Part shown: positions 14,402-22,350 of the stretch, piece by piece
Layout: the number at the start of each line of letters is the position of its first letter
Position numbering within the stretch: the first letter of the stretch is position 1
DNA from: an uncultured Elusimicrobium sp.
GTDB taxonomy: Bacteria; Elusimicrobiota; Elusimicrobia; Elusimicrobiales; Elusimicrobiaceae
DNA: 41,186 nt
Assembly (NCBI GenBank): GCA_902794125.1
Contig: CADBFX010000020.1
Location: 1 to 41,186, forward strand
Reading direction: 5' to 3'
Notes under the pieces: model-generated
The model's input: the letters and a program-made list of their open reading frames with translations, nothing else
Databases searched by the model: none
Told to the model about the DNA's origin: nothing
Made by a program: the position numbers and the translations under genes

Positions 14402-15376
14402 ATGTCCCGTTACGATCGCATGACGTACCGCCGTTGTGGAAAAAGCGGTTTAAAACTTCCTTCTGTGTCTTTGGGGTTATGGCACAACTTCGGCTCCGGA
14501 GATAATTTTGATAATATGCGTGCGCTCTGCCGCACTGCTTTTGACTGCGGAATCACTCATTTTGACGGAGCCAATAATTACGGCCCTGTCCCCGGATCGG
14601 CCGAAGAAAATTTGGGGCGCATTTTGCATGGTGACTTGGCCGCCCATCGCGACGAACTTATCATCAGCACCAAAGCCGGATACACCATGTGGGACGGCCC
14701 ATACGGCGATTGGGGCAGCCGCAAATACTTGCTGGCCAGCTTGGACCAAAGTTTAAAACGATTGGGTCTTAAATACGTGGATATTTTTTATCATCACCGC
14801 ATGGATCCCAACACCCCATTAGAAGAAACCATGGGTGCACTGGCTACTGCGGTGCATAGCGGACGGGCGCTTTATGCCGGCATTTCTAATTACGACCGAA
14901 AAACCGCCCGGAAAGCCGCCGCGATTTTGAAAGATTTAAAATGTCCGTGCATTATTAACCAAGTCCGTTATTCTATTTTTGACCGCCATATTGAAAAAGA
15001 CGGTTTAAAAGAGTGGGCTGAAAAAAATGGCATGGGGCTTATCATCTTTAGCCCGCTTGCCCAAGGTCTATTAACTAATAAATATTTGCATGGTATTCCG
15101 CAAGACAGCCGCATGGTCAAGGACGGACGGTTTTTAAAACCGGAGGCTCTTACCGAGCACCGCCTCAACCAAATCAAAGAATTAAATAATTTAGCATTAG
15201 AGCGGGGTGAAACGTTAGCCCAAATGGCCCTGGAATGGGTACTTAAAGATGCGTCCGTTACCAGCGTACTAATCGGGGCCTCTAAACCGCAGCAAATCAT
15301 AGAAAACGCTTACGTGGCAGAGAATATTCATTTCTCTAAAAAAGAGCTGGCGGAAATCAACCGTATTTGCAAATAA
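14402..15376 (+). CDS. Aldo-keto reductase, YghZ/GpR-like
   Basis: This 324-residue TIM-barrel protein has the AKR tetrad regions THFDGANNYGP (Asp, Tyr), STKAGYTMWDGPYG (Lys) and DIFYHHRMDP (His). Near the C-terminus VLIGASKPQQIIEN contacts NADPH. The GYTMWDGPYGDWGSRKYLLASLDQSLKRLGL segment is characteristic of the YghZ (L-glyceraldehyde 3-phosphate reductase) group, which reduces aldehydes with NADPH. SD AAGGAG lies 5 nt before ATG. It ends directly at a terminator. Confidence 0.9.
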   Translation: MSRYDRMTYRRCGKSGLKLPSVSLGLWHNFGSGDNFDNMRALCRTAFDCGITHFDGANNYGPVPGSAEENLGRILHGDLAAHRDELIISTKAGYTMWDGPYGDWGSRKYLLASLDQSLKRLGLKYVDIFYHHRMDPNTPLEETMGALATAVHSGRALYAGISNYDRKTARKAAAILKDLKCPCIINQVRYSIFDRHIEKDGLKEWAEKNGMGLIIFSPLAQGLLTNKYLHGIPQDSRMVKDGRFLKPEALTEHRLNQIKELNNLALERGETLAQMALEWVLKDASVTSVLIGASKPQQIIENAYVAENIHFSKKELAEINRICK

Positions 15377-15410
15377 AAAACCGGGGATTCACTCCCCGGT
15401 TTTTTATGTA
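15377..15410. terminator. Bidirectional terminator between the aldo-keto reductase and zupT
   Basis: AAAACCGGGG and CCCCGGTTTT arms surround ATTCACT and are followed by a T run. The convergent ZIP gene ends nearby. Confidence 0.85.
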
Positions 15411-15420
15411 TCAACTTCCT

Positions 15421-16194
15421 TTAAAAAATAAGTAAAGAAAGTGCCATCACAGCCATACCCACAATCACCCCTGCAATCACGCGGTGACCTTCGCCGTATT
15501 CGTGTGCAGTGGGTAATAATTCATCTAACGAAATATACACCATAATTCCACCTACCAGCGCAAACATAACCCCAAATAATGTTTCGTGCAGTACCCGGCG
15601 AAACAACCAAAATCCAACGAGTGCCCCCGCAGGTTCTGCCAAACCCGATAAAGCGCTATAACTAAATGCTTTGAAGCGGCTGTTGGTAGCATGGAAAACA
15701 GGCAACGCTACGGCAATCCCTTCCGGGATATTATGAATAGCCACGGCCACCGCTACGGAAACTCCTAAAAACGGCTCCTGCAAAGCAGCCATAAAGGTGG
15801 CTAACCCCTCCGGGAAATTATGTATTGCTAATGTAAGTGCCGTAAATAATCCAAGGCGTTTTAATTTATCTTGCGGGCTTAACGTACGCACTTGAACGTG
15901 ATGAGAAGGCAAAAGCGTATCTATTAGCCACGCTATGCCAATTCCCACAAAAAAAATACCCGTGCTTAGCCACGCCCCGCAACTGGGCCCATGGATACGC
16001 TGCAATACAACGAAAGATTGGGGTAACAACTCCCGAAACGAAACATAAATCATCACTCCAGCCGAAAAGCCTAACCCCAAGGAAAGAACAGCCAAGTTCT
16101 TCTTTTTAATAATAAATGCCAGCGCACCGCCTATCATAGTGGCTGCGCCGGCTAAAAAACTAAGTAACAACGCTATTGCTACCGCTGTTTGCAT
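15421..16194 (-). CDS. zupT: ZIP-family zinc/divalent metal transporter
   Basis: This 257-residue protein has eight predicted membrane helices. The two metal-binding helices carry HNFPEGLATF and HNIPEGIAVALP, the ZIP/ZupT hallmarks, spaced about 35 residues apart. The loop between helices 3 and 4 has only a short His-containing stretch (LPSHHVQV). It imports Zn2+ or other divalent ions across the inner membrane. ATG 16194 has AGGG close by. It is divergent from the helicase gene. Confidence 0.92.
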   Translation of the reverse strand: MQTAVAIALLLSFLAGAATMIGGALAFIIKKKNLAVLSLGLGFSAGVMIYVSFRELLPQSFVVLQRIHGPSCGAWLSTGIFFVGIGIAWLIDTLLPSHHVQVRTLSPQDKLKRLGLFTALTLAIHNFPEGLATFMAALQEPFLGVSVAVAVAIHNIPEGIAVALPVFHATNSRFKAFSYSALSGLAEPAGALVGFWLFRRVLHETLFGVMFALVGGIMVYISLDELLPTAHEYGEGHRVIAGVIVGMAVMALSLLIF

Positions 16195-16260
16195 AGCCCT
16201 ACTTTACAAAACTCTATCTCTTTTAGCGGCCCGCAAAAAGGATTAGCGTAATTTAATTGC

Positions 16261-16272
16261 TATAATAAAGTA
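16261..16272 (+). promoter_or_regulatory. -10 box placed for a leaderless helicase mRNA
   Basis: TATAAT (16261-16266) ends 5 nt before ATG 16272, and no Shine-Dalgarno sequence is present. Transcription would start at or next to the A of ATG. No good -35 is visible. Confidence 0.5.
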
Positions 16273-17588
16273 TGGCCGTAACTACCGAAAACATCCTCCT
16301 TACCGACGAATTTAAAGATGCCTTGGCGTTATTAGAACATAAACCCGCCGTACAGCCGCTTATTTTTATCACAGGGAGAGCGGGAACGGGAAAAACCACA
16401 TTACTGCGTTATTTTGCCAGCCATACCGCCCAAAATGTAGTAGTTCTGGCAACAACGGGTCTGGCGGCTATTAACGTGCATGGACAGACCGTTCATTCTT
16501 TTTTCCATTTAAAACCGGGCAATTTATTGGACCTGAGCAACTTAAAACGCTTGCCCCGGCGCACGGTAGACGCCGTAGATACGATTATCATTGACGAAGC
16601 ATCTATGCTCCGGGCCGATTTATTAGACGCCATTGATTACATCCTTCAAATCTCTACGCACAGCGATGAGCCGTTTGGCGGTAAAAAAATTATTTTATTT
16701 GGGGACTTATTCCAACTTCCCCCCGTAGAAGAAAAATCATCCGGCGGCTTATTTGATTATTTTCAAGCCCGCTACGCAAGCCCTTATTTTTTTGAAGCGC
16801 AAGTATTGCGCCGCTTGCCGCTGGAAGTGTTTGAGCTACGTCGTATTTTCCGCCAACGCACTGACCCGCAATTTGCACAACTGCTCAACTTAATTCGCGA
16901 AGGGCGTGCGACACAACCTCAGTTGGATACCTTACTCAATACGCGCAAAACCACTGAACTGCCCGAATCGTTTGAAAACTGTATTATCTTGTCCCCCACT
17001 AACCGCGAAGCTGCCGCCCGCAACCTGCATTATTTATCGCTACTACAACAACCGGAATTTACGTATCCGGCCATAGTGGATGAGGGGTTTTCGCAAAAAA
17101 ATACGCCGGCAGAAACAACGCTTCATTTAAAAAAAGGCGCTAAAATTATGATGCTCATGAATGACGACAATTGGGTGAACGGGGATATCGGCACCGTGTA
17201 TGATTTAGGGCCGGATTTTATTAAAGTGGAACTAAAAGGATGTGTGTATCAAGTAGAACCGCACGTATGGGAAGATGTGCGTTATGAATGGAATGATCTT
17301 TCCCAAAAATTAGAACCGCGCGTGAAAGGTTTTTTTAAACAATATCCTTTAAAATTGGCCTGGGCCATTACAATTCACAAATCGCAAGGCCTGACGTTTG
17401 AAAATGTATATTTAGATATGGGGCGCGGTGCTTTTGCCACGGGACAAACATACGTGGCACTCAGCCGTTGCCGCACGTTGGCGGGCATACATTTAAAAAA
17501 AGATATTTTGGAAAAAGATGTGTTATGTGACAAGCGGGTACAACAATTTTTTAACCAAGTACGCGGGCCTAAACAAGTTTCTTATTAA
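16272..17588 (+). CDS. Pif1/RecD-like superfamily 1 DNA helicase
   Basis: This 438-residue protein has Walker A GRAGTGKTT at residues 35-43, Walker B IIIDEASM near 103-110, a motif III-like LFGDLFQLPPV, and the UvrD_C_2/RecD C-terminal signature AITIHKSQGLTFENVYLDMG. Motif VI (YVALSRCRTLAGI) is also present. It is close in size and order to the Pif1/Dda type 5'-3' helicases that act at forks, R-loops or recombination intermediates. It stands alone; its stop overlaps the convergent DUF3592 gene by 4 nt with no terminator between. Confidence 0.9.
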   Translation: MAVTTENILLTDEFKDALALLEHKPAVQPLIFITGRAGTGKTTLLRYFASHTAQNVVVLATTGLAAINVHGQTVHSFFHLKPGNLLDLSNLKRLPRRTVDAVDTIIIDEASMLRADLLDAIDYILQISTHSDEPFGGKKIILFGDLFQLPPVEEKSSGGLFDYFQARYASPYFFEAQVLRRLPLEVFELRRIFRQRTDPQFAQLLNLIREGRATQPQLDTLLNTRKTTELPESFENCIILSPTNREAAARNLHYLSLLQQPEFTYPAIVDEGFSQKNTPAETTLHLKKGAKIMMLMNDDNWVNGDIGTVYDLGPDFIKVELKGCVYQVEPHVWEDVRYEWNDLSQKLEPRVKGFFKQYPLKLAWAITIHKSQGLTFENVYLDMGRGAFATGQTYVALSRCRTLAGIHLKKDILEKDVLCDKRVQQFFNQVRGPKQVSY

Positions 17589-18004
17589 AGGAACACAACT
17601 ACTAACCCTATCAAGAAAACTGCGCCGCCCGCAAACATCAAAAATCCACCCAGCAACATAAAGAACCAATCTAATAATTCCGACGCGCCGGAATAAACGC
17701 GGGCCTCTTCTATATTTTCCGGGTTAATGCCTACTTGTTTTCTGTGGCCAATGACCGGGGGAATATCACTGCCAAACTCTGCGGTTACTTCGCGTGTTTC
17801 TCCGTCAAAATAAAAGCGTACAGTCGGATAATACATTCTTACGTAGCGAGGGCGATCCCTCTCTATGTTTTCAACAAGCCGGGATTGGTACGATACCACT
17901 TCTCCCCACACTTTAATAGCCCTTGCAAAAAAGTTCTTATTGCGCTTGCGGCAGAAAAACCCTAATGCAAATAGCGCCATCCCGGTTATAAAACAGTCTC
18001 CCAC
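17585..18004 (-). CDS. DUF3592-like membrane protein (copy 2)
   Basis: This 139-residue protein has an N-terminal hydrophobic segment, a beta-rich middle domain (YPTVRFYFDGETREVTAEFGSD) followed by an IGINPENIEEARVY-like stretch, and a C-terminal membrane hairpin. That order fits DUF3592 proteins of unknown function. It is a paralogue of the gene immediately upstream (18017-18406), sharing VGxNPxNIExARVYS. SD AAGGAGAT precedes ATG 18004. The operon includes the exported HAD protein. Confidence 0.65.
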   Translation of the reverse strand: MGDCFITGMALFALGFFCRKRNKNFFARAIKVWGEVVSYQSRLVENIERDRPRYVRMYYPTVRFYFDGETREVTAEFGSDIPPVIGHRKQVGINPENIEEARVYSGASELLDWFFMLLGGFLMFAGGAVFLIGLVVVFL

Positions 18005-18016
18005 CAGAATATCTCC

Positions 18017-18406
18017 TTAAGATAACCACCCGTATATTGCTCCGCCCATCATTACAAACCCCGCTCCAATAAATAGGCCGTACAGGATCAAGGAACCCTT
18101 GGAATATACACGCGCTTTTTCTATATTGTTCGGGTCTACGCCTACCCAGCGTTCTTTTCCTAATTTGGGTTTCCACGAGGCCGAAGAACCTTCCGTTACT
18201 TGCCGGGTTTTGCCGTCAAATTCAAAGGTAACAATAGCGGAATACATCGTTTGCCGGCCGTGTTCGTGGTCATAATCTGCCCGTTCGTGTATGCCGCTTA
18301 CAATGCCACGCACCATAATAGCATGTTTAAAAAATTTTCTATCGTAGCACCAGAAAGCAATTCCCACGCCGGCCCAAACCGCCCCGCATAAAAAAAGTCC
18401 TATCAT
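18017..18406 (-). CDS. DUF3592-like membrane protein (copy 1)
   Basis: This 129-residue paralogue of the downstream gene has an N-terminal hydrophobic helix, a KFFKHAIMVRGIVSG segment, a beta-domain with IVTFEFDGKTRQVTEG, then VGVDPNNIEKARVYS and a C-terminal hydrophobic segment. The two copies lie 12 nt apart and read the same way, indicating local duplication. The function is not known. It lies 11 nt from the HAD gene and is probably co-transcribed. Confidence 0.65.
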   Translation of the reverse strand: MIGLFLCGAVWAGVGIAFWCYDRKFFKHAIMVRGIVSGIHERADYDHEHGRQTMYSAIVTFEFDGKTRQVTEGSSASWKPKLGKERWVGVDPNNIEKARVYSKGSLILYGLFIGAGFVMMGGAIYGWLS

Positions 18407-18417
18407 GTTATTTGCCT

Positions 18418-19452
18418 CTAGAAATTTTTAACTACGCCGGGGCCGGCAAATGTGTAGATGAAATAATTACCGGCGTTTCTGATAGCCCGCGCATGCGGGG
18501 CCGGGTGGAATGGTTCGGCTACTCCGGCCGTTAAATAACCGGCCGCTTTGGCCGTTTGCAGTGCGTACAAGGCATCTTCTACCACTAGCGTGCGGGCTTT
18601 GGTAGTTCCCAGGCGCTCGCGCGCTACGTCGTAAACAGCCGGACTATGTTTCCCTGCACCTACTTCATCACAGGTAATTATAAAATCAATATACGGCGTT
18701 AAGCCTAAACGCTTAAAAACCTTTTCGGACAGCTCTTTATCACTCGCGGTGGCCACGCAAACTTTAATTCCTTGCGCTTTTAACCGTTTTAAGAGTAAAG
18801 GCACGCCGGGTTTGGCTTGAATATCGGTCAAATAGTGCTGGCGAATAGGGGCCAACGTGAGGCGCAAAATTTCTTCTTCGGACAAATCAAATCCATATCG
18901 TTCTTTTAAAATGCGCGCACCGTCGGTCAAAGACAATTTGGACATTTCATCATCTAAAGACGGCTCCGGCTCGATTCCTTGTGAACGGACAAAATTGGAA
19001 GCCGAGTGTTCCCACGCGGGCAAAGAATCTAATAAGGTTCCGTCCATATCAAAAATAACCGCATCAATATCTTGTTTACCGGGGAAGAATTGCCCACCCT
19101 CTACCGAAGAAGGCATCGACTTTGAAGCCAGAGCAGCTGCTTGCACGGAAGCAGAAATATGCGCAAAATTGGAGCTAACCTTGGAAGGGGTAATCACCGG
19201 GCAGACCGGATCTGCTACTTTCACACCGGGGCGCAGGGGCGGAACGATTTCAACCCTATTTACCATCGGAAGAAGCGGTGGCAGGACCGGCTTAGGAGCC
19301 ACAACCCCCAAAAATCCTTCCGGCGGGAACCCGCCCCGGGCAATGTTGGTAAAACGCAACAAAGGACCTACTGTTTGTGCCTGCAACGAGCTGGCCCCCC
19401 ATAAAACAAATAACAAAAAAACCGCTAGATGCGATTTACTCAGTTTTCTCAT
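18418..19452 (-). CDS. HAD-superfamily phosphatase-like protein with signal peptide and proline-rich linker
   Basis: The HAD domain occupies about residues 128-335: nucleophile motif VIFDMDGTLLDS (Asp135), VATASDKEL (motif II), and VVEDALYALQTAKAAG (motif IV), with a helical cap like beta-phosphoglucomutase enzymes. The N-terminus (MRKLSKSHLAVFLLFVLWGASSLQAQ) is a clear signal peptide. It is followed by about 100 low-complexity residues rich in Pro, Val and Ala (APKPVLPPLLPMV). Relatives are normally cytosolic, so export is unusual. The start has TATAAT six nt upstream and no SD, suggesting a leaderless message. The substrate is unknown. Confidence 0.8.
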   Translation of the reverse strand: MRKLSKSHLAVFLLFVLWGASSLQAQTVGPLLRFTNIARGGFPPEGFLGVVAPKPVLPPLLPMVNRVEIVPPLRPGVKVADPVCPVITPSKVSSNFAHISASVQAAALASKSMPSSVEGGQFFPGKQDIDAVIFDMDGTLLDSLPAWEHSASNFVRSQGIEPEPSLDDEMSKLSLTDGARILKERYGFDLSEEEILRLTLAPIRQHYLTDIQAKPGVPLLLKRLKAQGIKVCVATASDKELSEKVFKRLGLTPYIDFIITCDEVGAGKHSPAVYDVARERLGTTKARTLVVEDALYALQTAKAAGYLTAGVAEPFHPAPHARAIRNAGNYFIYTFAGPGVVKNF

Positions 19453-19458
19453 ATTTAT

Positions 19459-19464
19459 ATTATA
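19459..19464 (-). promoter_or_regulatory. -10 box placed for a leaderless HAD mRNA
   Basis: On the minus strand TATAAT at 19459-19464 is separated from ATG 19452 by six nt. No SD can fit in the gap. Confidence 0.5.
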
Positions 19465-19568
19465 CTTTTTTCTAAAACCAAATTAGCGGAAGTGGGCCCG
19501 AAAAAGATATAATAAGTTAATTAACTCATTATCTACTGCCTGTTCAGAAATTTTGTTGGAGTTTTATC

Positions 19569-20759
19569 ATGAAACGTTTTTTGTTATGTTGTTGTTTAGG
19601 GATGAGCTTTTTATGCACCCCGCTGACGGGTATGGCCAAAGTAATAGAAGCCCATCTTTTCACCGCTCCCTGGTGCCCGCATTGCCAACATCTAAAAAAA
19701 GACGGTTTTATTGAATCGTTCCGCGCCAAATACAAAGGCCAAGTGGTACTATACGATCACGACATTACCCAAGGCACCAACAACATCCTTTTCCAAGAAA
19801 AAATCAAACAACATCCCGGAGCCAAGCCTGGTATTCCGGCCTTATTTATCGGCGATGAACTGCTGCAAGGGTACCCGACATCTATCGGCACCAAAACCGA
19901 CGAAACTTTGCAAAAACTATTGCCCCAAAATGTGGCTCAAGCCCCCCAAGAAATCACTCCTTCCGTGACGGCGTCTCCGGAAGAACAACTGGCTCCCAGC
20001 GCACTAGCCCGACATGAAGATTTCTTTAACCAAATTACCCTATGGACAATTATCGGAGCCGGACTTGTGGACGGCATCAACCCATGTGCATTTGCGGTAA
20101 TTGTATTTTTTGTTTCTTTCTTAGCCGCGTACAAATACAGCAAAAAAGAAATTATTGTGGTAGGGACTGCCTACTGTTCGGCCGTATTTTTGGCCTACGT
20201 GCTAATGGGGTTGGGCGTTTTCCGCGTATTATATGCGTTGGAAAGTTTCCGCACGGTGGCGTTATTTATTCAGTGGGGAATTGTAGGTTTGTGCGCGCTG
20301 TTTTTTGTGTTGTGCGTATATGATTTCATTATTTACCAAAAAACAAAACAATCCGAAAAAATGCTTTTGCAACTTTCCCGTAATCAAAAAACTTTTATCC
20401 ACAAAGTGATGCGCACTTTTTTAAAGGATAAACAAAATTCTTTGTGGCGGCTTTTGATAGCGTCGTTTGTGGTGGGGTTTGTGGTCTCCGGCGTGGAGGC
20501 CGTCTGCACGGGGCAAGTATATTTGCCCACAATTCGCGTAATTTTAAAAGAAGCACACCAGTATTTTTTCAAAGCAGCGGCCTATTTACTGATTTATAAC
20601 TTGATGTTTATTGCCCCGCTTGTGTTAGTATTTATTCTTACGTTGTGCGGCAAAGAATCGGCTACCTTTAACAACTGGTTAAAGAAGCATTTGGGACTGT
20701 CTAAATTTTTGCTTTGTTGTGTATTTTTAGGGCTGCTGATCCTGCTGATTTACTTTTAA
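19569..20759 (+). CDS. Thioredoxin-fold plus CcdA/DsbD-type membrane fusion protein
   Basis: This 396-residue protein has a signal peptide (residues 1-23) and a thioredoxin-like domain with TAPWCPHC (CPHC 36-39) and a cis-Pro in GIPALFIG. A linker of about 50 residues leads to a membrane domain of six or so helices from about residue 157. Cysteines in DGINPCAF and GVEAVCTGQ correspond to the membrane Cys pair of the CcdA/DsbD electron carriers. The likely role is carrying reducing equivalents across the inner membrane to periplasmic thiols. The order (Trx first, membrane domain second) resembles a compact DsbD lacking its C-terminal domain. SD TTGGAG is 8 nt before ATG; TATAAT lies at 19508-19513. 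Confidence 0.75.
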   Translation: MKRFLLCCCLGMSFLCTPLTGMAKVIEAHLFTAPWCPHCQHLKKDGFIESFRAKYKGQVVLYDHDITQGTNNILFQEKIKQHPGAKPGIPALFIGDELLQGYPTSIGTKTDETLQKLLPQNVAQAPQEITPSVTASPEEQLAPSALARHEDFFNQITLWTIIGAGLVDGINPCAFAVIVFFVSFLAAYKYSKKEIIVVGTAYCSAVFLAYVLMGLGVFRVLYALESFRTVALFIQWGIVGLCALFFVLCVYDFIIYQKTKQSEKMLLQLSRNQKTFIHKVMRTFLKDKQNSLWRLLIASFVVGFVVSGVEAVCTGQVYLPTIRVILKEAHQYFFKAAAYLLIYNLMFIAPLVLVFILTLCGKESATFNNWLKKHLGLSKFLLCCVFLGLLILLIYF

Positions 20760-20760
20760 T

Positions 20761-20790
20761 AAAACCCCGCTCCTAAGAGCGGGGTTTTTA
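20761..20790. terminator. Terminator after the thioredoxin-CcdA fusion gene
   Basis: AAAACCCCGCTC and GAGCGGGGTTTT arms with a CTAA loop, followed by T. It also lies 4 nt from the end of the convergent deaminase gene. Confidence 0.85.
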
Positions 20791-20793
20791 ATG

Positions 20794-21330
20794 TTAGCGG
20801 GTAGGTTTATAGACGGTCTTTCCGGCTTTCACATATTCTTTTAAAACTTTCTCACCTGCTTCGGGAGCGATATTGCCATATACGGCAATTCCGCGTTTTT
20901 TAAATTCCATTAACCAATCGGCCTTAAAGCCTTCGTCAAACCCGGTAATCTCTTCCACCTGTTTGGAAGGCACACCGAAATATATCGTCTGAATGCCGGA
21001 CCACATAATTCCCCCCACGCACATCAAGCATGGTTCGGCCGTTGTATATAAGCTTAATTTAAAAGGAGCCAAATCAAACGAACCCATTTTAGCCTCGGCC
21101 CGTTTGATAGCATTCATTTCCGCGTGATTGTTGCTGCATACCTCGTCCACCACGGAATTAGCCGCCATAGACACTAAATTTCCTTTTTCATCGTAAATGG
21201 CAGCCAGAAAAGGGCCGGATCCGTGCTGGATACGGATTCGTAATTCTTGTTGAAGCGCGCGCATAATTTTTTCTGCTTTTTGGAGCTTAGTAGCACGAAT
21301 AGGTTGGTTAGAAATAAGCTGTTTACGCAT
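20794..21330 (-). CDS. Nucleoside/guanine deaminase of the cytidine deaminase-like fold
   Basis: This 178-residue protein has the zinc motifs HAEMNAIKRA (His and catalytic Glu, about residues 73-82) and EPCLMCVGGI (two Cys, about 102-111). The VVDEVCSNNHAEMNAI and FGVPSKQVEEITGFDEGF stretches resemble guanine deaminase GuaD more than tRNA adenosine deaminase TadA. It is therefore likely a purine-salvage enzyme (guanine to xanthine) or a related nucleoside deaminase; the substrate is not certain. SD AGGAGGG is well placed before ATG 21330. Confidence 0.8.
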   Translation of the reverse strand: MRKQLISNQPIRATKLQKAEKIMRALQQELRIRIQHGSGPFLAAIYDEKGNLVSMAANSVVDEVCSNNHAEMNAIKRAEAKMGSFDLAPFKLSLYTTAEPCLMCVGGIMWSGIQTIYFGVPSKQVEEITGFDEGFKADWLMEFKKRGIAVYGNIAPEAGEKVLKEYVKAGKTVYKPTR

Positions 21331-21398
21331 AAGAATACCCTCCTGGTTGTACGCTCATTGTAGATTTTAAAACGCCCTTTTGCAAGCCCTTCTTGGGT

Positions 21399-21427
21399 TT
21401 AACAAACCCTTACAAATTTGTTATAAT
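21399..21427 (+). promoter_or_regulatory. Sigma70-like promoter of tRNA-Ser
   Basis: TTAACA (21399-21404) and a perfect TATAAT (21422-21427) are 17 bp apart, 14 nt before the mature tRNA 5' end. Confidence 0.75.
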
Positions 21428-21441
21428 AAATAGGTCACTTT

Positions 21442-21528
21442 GGAGAGGTGGCCGAGTGGTTTAAGGCACAGTCCTGGAAAGACTGCATACGGGAAACCGT
21501 ATCGAGAGTTCGAATCTCTCCCTCTCCG
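21442..21528 (+). tRNA. tRNA-Ser (anticodon GGA)
   Basis: This is an 87-nt class II tRNA. Acceptor arms GGAGAGG/CCTCTCC with discriminator G, D-arm GCCGAGTGGTTTAAGGC, anticodon stem CAGTC/GACTG with loop CTGGAAA (GGA), a long variable arm (TACGGGAAACCGTA) and a T-arm with GTTCGAATC are all present. It reads UCC and UCU. The 3' CCA is not encoded. It has its own promoter and terminator. Confidence 0.97.
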
Positions 21529-21538
21529 TATGAATTTA

Positions 21539-21567
21539 AAAAAGCACCCTTGCGGGTGCTTTTTTAT
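21539..21567. terminator. Terminator after tRNA-Ser
   Basis: AAAGCACCC and GGGTGCTTT arms around TTGC with A and T runs on the two sides; it can also end the convergent small membrane protein gene. Confidence 0.85.
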
Positions 21568-21809
21568 CGTTTAAATCGGCGCATTTCCCAACCGAACAAT
21601 CGCCCCAGTAACATAAGTGGGCAAAGCACCAGCAAACTAAATGCCGCTACCAGCACCGTCATCACAATTCCCACGGCAAGCACGGCGATCCCCCCCAACA
21701 CACCGCTGGTGTCGCCTTCGGGGCGGGCATGGTCCGGCTGGGCGGAAACGGGAATCCCGTTTTCATCAATAATTTCCGGCTCTATCACTTGGGGTTTATT
21801 ATCTCTCAT
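21564..21809 (-). CDS. Small membrane protein of unknown function
   Basis: This 81-residue protein has a hydrophilic acidic N-terminal half (about residues 1-35) followed by a long hydrophobic stretch (about 37-70, GVLGGIAVLAVGIVMTVLVAAF) that may form one or two helices, then a basic tail MRRFKR. I recognise no family. TACAAT lies exactly six nt before ATG 21809 and no SD is present, suggesting a leaderless message. It ends at the tRNA-Ser terminator. Confidence 0.6.
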   Translation of the reverse strand: MRDNKPQVIEPEIIDENGIPVSAQPDHARPEGDTSGVLGGIAVLAVGIVMTVLVAAFSLLVLCPLMLLGRLFGWEMRRFKR

Positions 21810-21857
21810 ACAAGTATTGTAATTAAAAAAGAAAACGGCACAAATATAAAAAAATAA

Positions 21858-22349
21858 TTAGTCTGCCTGTCGCACCGGATATTCGCTTTGTTTTTCTTTC
21901 CAATCAGCTAACAATGCTGAAAAACGAATGGCCACTTCTTTTGCGCCTTTTAAATCGTGCAATTTATAATTACCGCATTGCCAAGCATATTGCGCCCCGG
22001 GAATTTCACCTTCAAATTTTGCCACAAATTCAAATGCCGCACGTAACAAAGGTACAATTTCAGCCGCAGCAACTTCCCCCATTACCAAAAAATCAAAGCC
22101 CGTTTGGCAACCCATCGGCCCCCAGTAAAGCACCCGGTCCGCCCACGAAGATTTTTCACGCAAATAAACCGCTACCAAATGTTCCAGCGTATGTAGTACC
22201 GCGGGCGATAGCGGCTCCTCGCGATACGGTGCCGTTAAACGCACATCAAATGTCGTCACCACCATATTGCCGACCGTATCCTTGCGTGACACATACACCC
22301 CCGGTTGCAGTTGGGTATGGTCCACTTCAAAACTGGCTACTTTATTCAT
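21858..22349 (-). CDS. luxS: S-ribosylhomocysteine lyase (AI-2 synthase)
   Basis: This 163-residue protein contains the metal site HTLEHL (His53, His57) with Cys125 in WQCGNYKLHD, and the catalytic Glu56 and Cys81 (GPMGCQTGF). It cleaves S-ribosylhomocysteine to homocysteine and DPD, the precursor of autoinducer-2. The gene directly follows mtnN, which makes the substrate, with one nt between them, so the two act in the activated-methyl cycle. Length and all catalytic positions are normal. Confidence 0.96.
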   Translation of the reverse strand: MNKVASFEVDHTQLQPGVYVSRKDTVGNMVVTTFDVRLTAPYREEPLSPAVLHTLEHLVAVYLREKSSWADRVLYWGPMGCQTGFDFLVMGEVAAAEIVPLLRAAFEFVAKFEGEIPGAQYAWQCGNYKLHDLKGAKEVAIRFSALLADWKEKQSEYPVRQAD

Positions 22350-22350
22350 T

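Noticed and set aside
21558-21828. Plus-strand reading frame through tRNA-Ser and beyond (21448-21822)
   Set aside because: It translates the tRNA gene itself and the antisense of a small membrane protein; no start signal.
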